Shown here piece after piece: positions 7,738 to 9,501 of a stretch of 9,501 bases of DNA; the first letter of the stretch is position 1; every line of letters begins with the position of its first letter. Source of the DNA: an uncultured Lachnospiraceae bacterium. GTDB lineage: Bacteria; Bacillota_A; Clostridia; Lachnospirales; Lachnospiraceae. The notes beneath the pieces are model-generated. The model was not told where the DNA came from and did not search any database. It was given only the letters and a program-made list of their open reading frames with translations. The translations under genes were made by a program, and so were the position numbers. Where the stretch lies: assembly GCA_902787595.1 (NCBI GenBank), contig CADAHD010000083.1, forward strand, positions 1-9,501. The letters are read 5' to 3'.

Positions 7738-8568
7738 ATGCAGAAGGTTATTTACAGGGCAGATATAAATGATTATATGGAGCAGCTGGAAGAGCCGGTC
7801 ATCATGCATATTGAAGAAGGCACTATCCAGACTTTCGAAGCATTTGATAATTTTGATATTATCGCATTTGACTGGTTTGATATAAAGGACGCCGAGTCGG
7901 ATGTGTCGCAGGTGCTGATATACATTGATGCGGACGATGTGTTCGTTATCTGTGAAGATGAGAAGGCCTATAAAGAAGCGAGCAGGTGCTTTACGGAAAT
8001 GCCGACAAACGAAAGAGCGCTCTATACTTTCTTTAAAAATCTTTTCAGGGGAGACAGCAAATATCTGGATGAGCTGGAAGATAAGATCTCTGATCTGGAT
8101 GACAGGGTTATCCACGGAAAGTCGGACGATATCAGGGAAGCTATCGTGGATATGCGCTATCTGCTTTTGAGGCTCAAACAGTATTACGAGCAGTTTGAAG
8201 AGATATTCGAAGAGCTTTGCGATAACGATAACGATGTGATAAGCGAAGACTTCCTTAAGTATTTTGAGATATTGGACAGCCGCAGCGGGCGTCTTTCAAA
8301 AGAAGTGATGAACCTTCGTGAATATATCGTTCAGGTGCGTGAGTCCTATGAGGCGCAGATAGACATAGAGCAGAACCGCCTTATGAAAGTGTTTACGATA
8401 GTGACATCCATATTCATGCCCTTATCGCTGATAGCAGGCTGGTACGGCATGAACCTCAAGATGCCTGAATTTGAATTTGAGTATGCATATCCTGTGGTGA
8501 TAGGAGTCTGTGTGCTGATAGTTATCATCTGGATGCTCATCTTTAAGAAAAAAGGCTGGTTTAAATAG
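7738..8568 (+). CDS. corA: CorA-family divalent cation (magnesium) transporter
   Basis: Forms a homopentameric channel that brings Mg2+, or sometimes Co2+ or other divalent cations, into the cell. Seen: the N-terminal part (1-125) is an acidic alpha/beta cytoplasmic domain. A long helical stretch (about 125-215) is rich in acidic residues and heptad-like positions, matching the stalk helix. TM1 (about 217-236) ends in the family signature YGMN (236-239), followed by the acidic loop LKMPEFEFE. TM2 (about 250-269) is followed by a basic KKKGWFK tail. At 276 residues it is shorter than E. coli CorA (316) but usual for the clostridial branch. A GGGAGG-type ribosome-binding site (7728-7733) lies close to the ATG. 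The gene is separated from feoB by 136 bases and has its own promoter candidate, so it is probably a separate unit. Substrate choice between Mg2+ and other metals is inferred from family only. Confidence 0.93.
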   Translation: MQKVIYRADINDYMEQLEEPVIMHIEEGTIQTFEAFDNFDIIAFDWFDIKDAESDVSQVLIYIDADDVFVICEDEKAYKEASRCFTEMPTNERALYTFFKNLFRGDSKYLDELEDKISDLDDRVIHGKSDDIREAIVDMRYLLLRLKQYYEQFEEIFEELCDNDNDVISEDFLKYFEILDSRSGRLSKEVMNLREYIVQVRESYEAQIDIEQNRLMKVFTIVTSIFMPLSLIAGWYGMNLKMPEFEFEYAYPVVIGVCVLIVIIWMLIFKKKGWFK

Positions 8569-8590
8569 GATCAGAAAGGGAGAATAAAAA

Positions 8591-8620
8591 AGGGGGCCGG
8601 AACATTAAGTTCCGACCCCT
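8591..8620. terminator. Bidirectional intrinsic terminator between corA and the TrpB-like gene
   Basis: An 11-12-base stem with one mismatch, built from GGGGCCGGAAC and GTTCCGACCCC, surrounds an ATTAA loop. On the + strand it is followed by GATTTTTT (T run 8623-8628). On the - strand the A run at 8586-8591 reads as a U tract. It therefore ends both corA (stop at 8568) and the convergent TrpB-like gene (stop at 8632). Confidence 0.9.
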
Positions 8621-8631
8621 GATTTTTTATA

Positions 8632-9501
8632 TCATACTTTAGGCAGCTGGGAGATAGCCACCATATCAAAATAACCGGTGCCGGTCAGACCGAATACGAT
8701 ATTCTTTTCTTCGCCGGTCTCCTTGCACTTAAGAGCTTCATCGATGGCAACGCGTATAGCGTGGCTTGATTCGGGAGCGGGCAGTATGCCTTCAACTCTT
8801 GCAAAGGTGCGCGCTGCTTCGAATACGCTGGTCTGTTCAACGCTGCGTGCGGTGATCAGCTTCTGATCGTAAAGCTCTGAAACGATGCTGCTCATTCCGT
8901 GATAACGCAGACCGCCTGCGTGGTTTGCGGAAGGGATAAAGCCACTGCCTAAGGTGTACATCTTGGCAAGAGGGCAAACCTTACCGGTATCGCAGAAATC
9001 ATATGCATATACGCCGCGTGTTAAGCTGGGGCAGGATGCAGGCTCTACGGCGATGATATTGTAATTTGCTTCGCCGCGGAGCATCTCGCCTGCGAAAGGA
9101 GCGATAAGACCGCCTAAGTTTGAACCGCCGCCTGCGCAGCCGATGATGGTATCTGCCTTGATGCCGTACTTATCAAGAGCGGCTTTTGTCTCGAGGCCTA
9201 TAACGGACTGGTGAAGGAGTACCTGCGCCAGCACCGAACCCAGAACGTAACGGTAGCCTTCCTGGCTGACAGCGGCCTCAACAGCCTCTGATATAGCGCA
9301 GCCAAGGCTTCCTGTGGTGCCGGGGAATTCGGCGTTGATCTTACGGCCTACTTCTGTATTCATTGAAGGGGAAGGAGTAACGGTAGCACCGTAGGTGCGC
9401 ATTACTTCGCGGCGGAAAGGCTTCTGCTCGTAGGAAACCTTAACCATGTAAACCTGGCAGTCCAGATCAAAATAGGAGCAGGCCATGGAAAGCGCTGTTC
9501 C
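8632..9501 (-). CDS. trpB: TrpB2-like PLP-dependent tryptophan synthase beta-chain family enzyme (C-terminal part, runs off the window)
   Basis: Fold-type II PLP enzyme related to tryptophan synthase beta chain, which joins indole and serine to make tryptophan. Seen: 290 codons on the - strand, open to the window edge. The methionine at 9486 is internal, because the frame continues upstream as GTALS and gives GTALSMACSYF, a family block, so the true start lies past 9501. Typical TrpB2 blocks follow: VYMVKVSYEQKPFRR, GSVLAQVLLHQSVIGLE, the PLP phosphate-binding loop GCAGGGSNLGG, KMYTLGSGFIPSANHAGGLRYHG and EGILPAPESSHAI. The catalytic lysine region is outside the window. The C-terminal block, usually LSGxG in TrpB proteins, reads LTGTGYFDM. 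The protein ends in QLPKV. No trpA or other trp gene is visible. TrpB2 proteins may act alone as indole-salvage or serine-using enzymes, so the pathway assignment is less sure than the family. Confidence 0.9.
   Translation of the reverse strand, partial: GTALSMACSYFDLDCQVYMVKVSYEQKPFRREVMRTYGATVTPSPSMNTEVGRKINAEFPGTTGSLGCAISEAVEAAVSQEGYRYVLGSVLAQVLLHQSVIGLETKAALDKYGIKADTIIGCAGGGSNLGGLIAPFAGEMLRGEANYNIIAVEPASCPSLTRGVYAYDFCDTGKVCPLAKMYTLGSGFIPSANHAGGLRYHGMSSIVSELYDQKLITARSVEQTSVFEAARTFARVEGILPAPESSHAIRVAIDEALKCKETGEEKNIVFGLTGTGYFDMVAISQLPKV

Noticed and set aside
7588..8115. 175-codon open frame on the - strand running across the feoB-corA gap
   Set aside because: It overlaps the corA N-terminus and the promoter region, shows no domain, and corA is certain on the + strand.
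9484..9486. ATG on the - strand as the start of the TrpB-like gene
   Set aside because: The frame stays open to the edge and the upstream codons (GTALS) belong to a conserved TrpB block, so this methionine is internal.

Overview
The window looks like chromosome from an anaerobic Firmicute of class Clostridia, most likely a Lachnospiraceae-type bacterium. This rests on remembered family resemblance, not a database search: a ferrous iron transporter with FeoA fused to the front of FeoB, a short CorA-type channel, a membrane-anchored TIR protein, a WYL regulator of clostridial type and a TrpB2-like enzyme. Base composition is moderate and purine-rich Shine-Dalgarno sequences precede several genes.

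Layout. Positions 51-7601 hold four co-oriented genes on the + strand separated by only 15, 28 and 26 bases, so they probably form one transcription unit or overlapping units. They are (1) an 834-residue protein with an N-terminal TIR domain, one transmembrane helix and a large beta-propeller-like C-terminus; (2) a 547-residue lipoprotein with a solute-binding-protein-like body and a long charged linker; (3) a 329-residue HTH-WYL transcriptional regulator; (4) a 780-residue FeoA-FeoB fusion. A 136-base gap (7602-7737) follows, holding a short palindrome, a cre-like match and an extended -10 promoter. It leads into a 276-residue CorA-family divalent cation channel (7738-8568). A bidirectional terminator hairpin (8591-8620) separates corA from a convergent - strand gene, of which only the C-terminal part of a TrpB2-like PLP enzyme is in the window (8632 to the right edge).

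How the genes may work together. FeoAB (Fe2+) and CorA (Mg2+ or similar) are housekeeping metal transporters, and the TrpB-like enzyme belongs to another unit. The unusual part is the first three genes. The TIR protein appears to place its enzymatic or signalling domain in the cytoplasm and its propeller outside. The lipoprotein would sit on the same outer face, and the WYL protein is a ligand-responsive DNA-binding regulator. This suggests a surface-sensing, TIR-output module, possibly for defence or stress, with its own regulator. That is inference: no known defence system is recognisable by its full gene set, and no ABC permease accompanies the binding-protein-like lipoprotein. No rRNA, tRNA, CRISPR array, insertion sequence or attachment site was seen.
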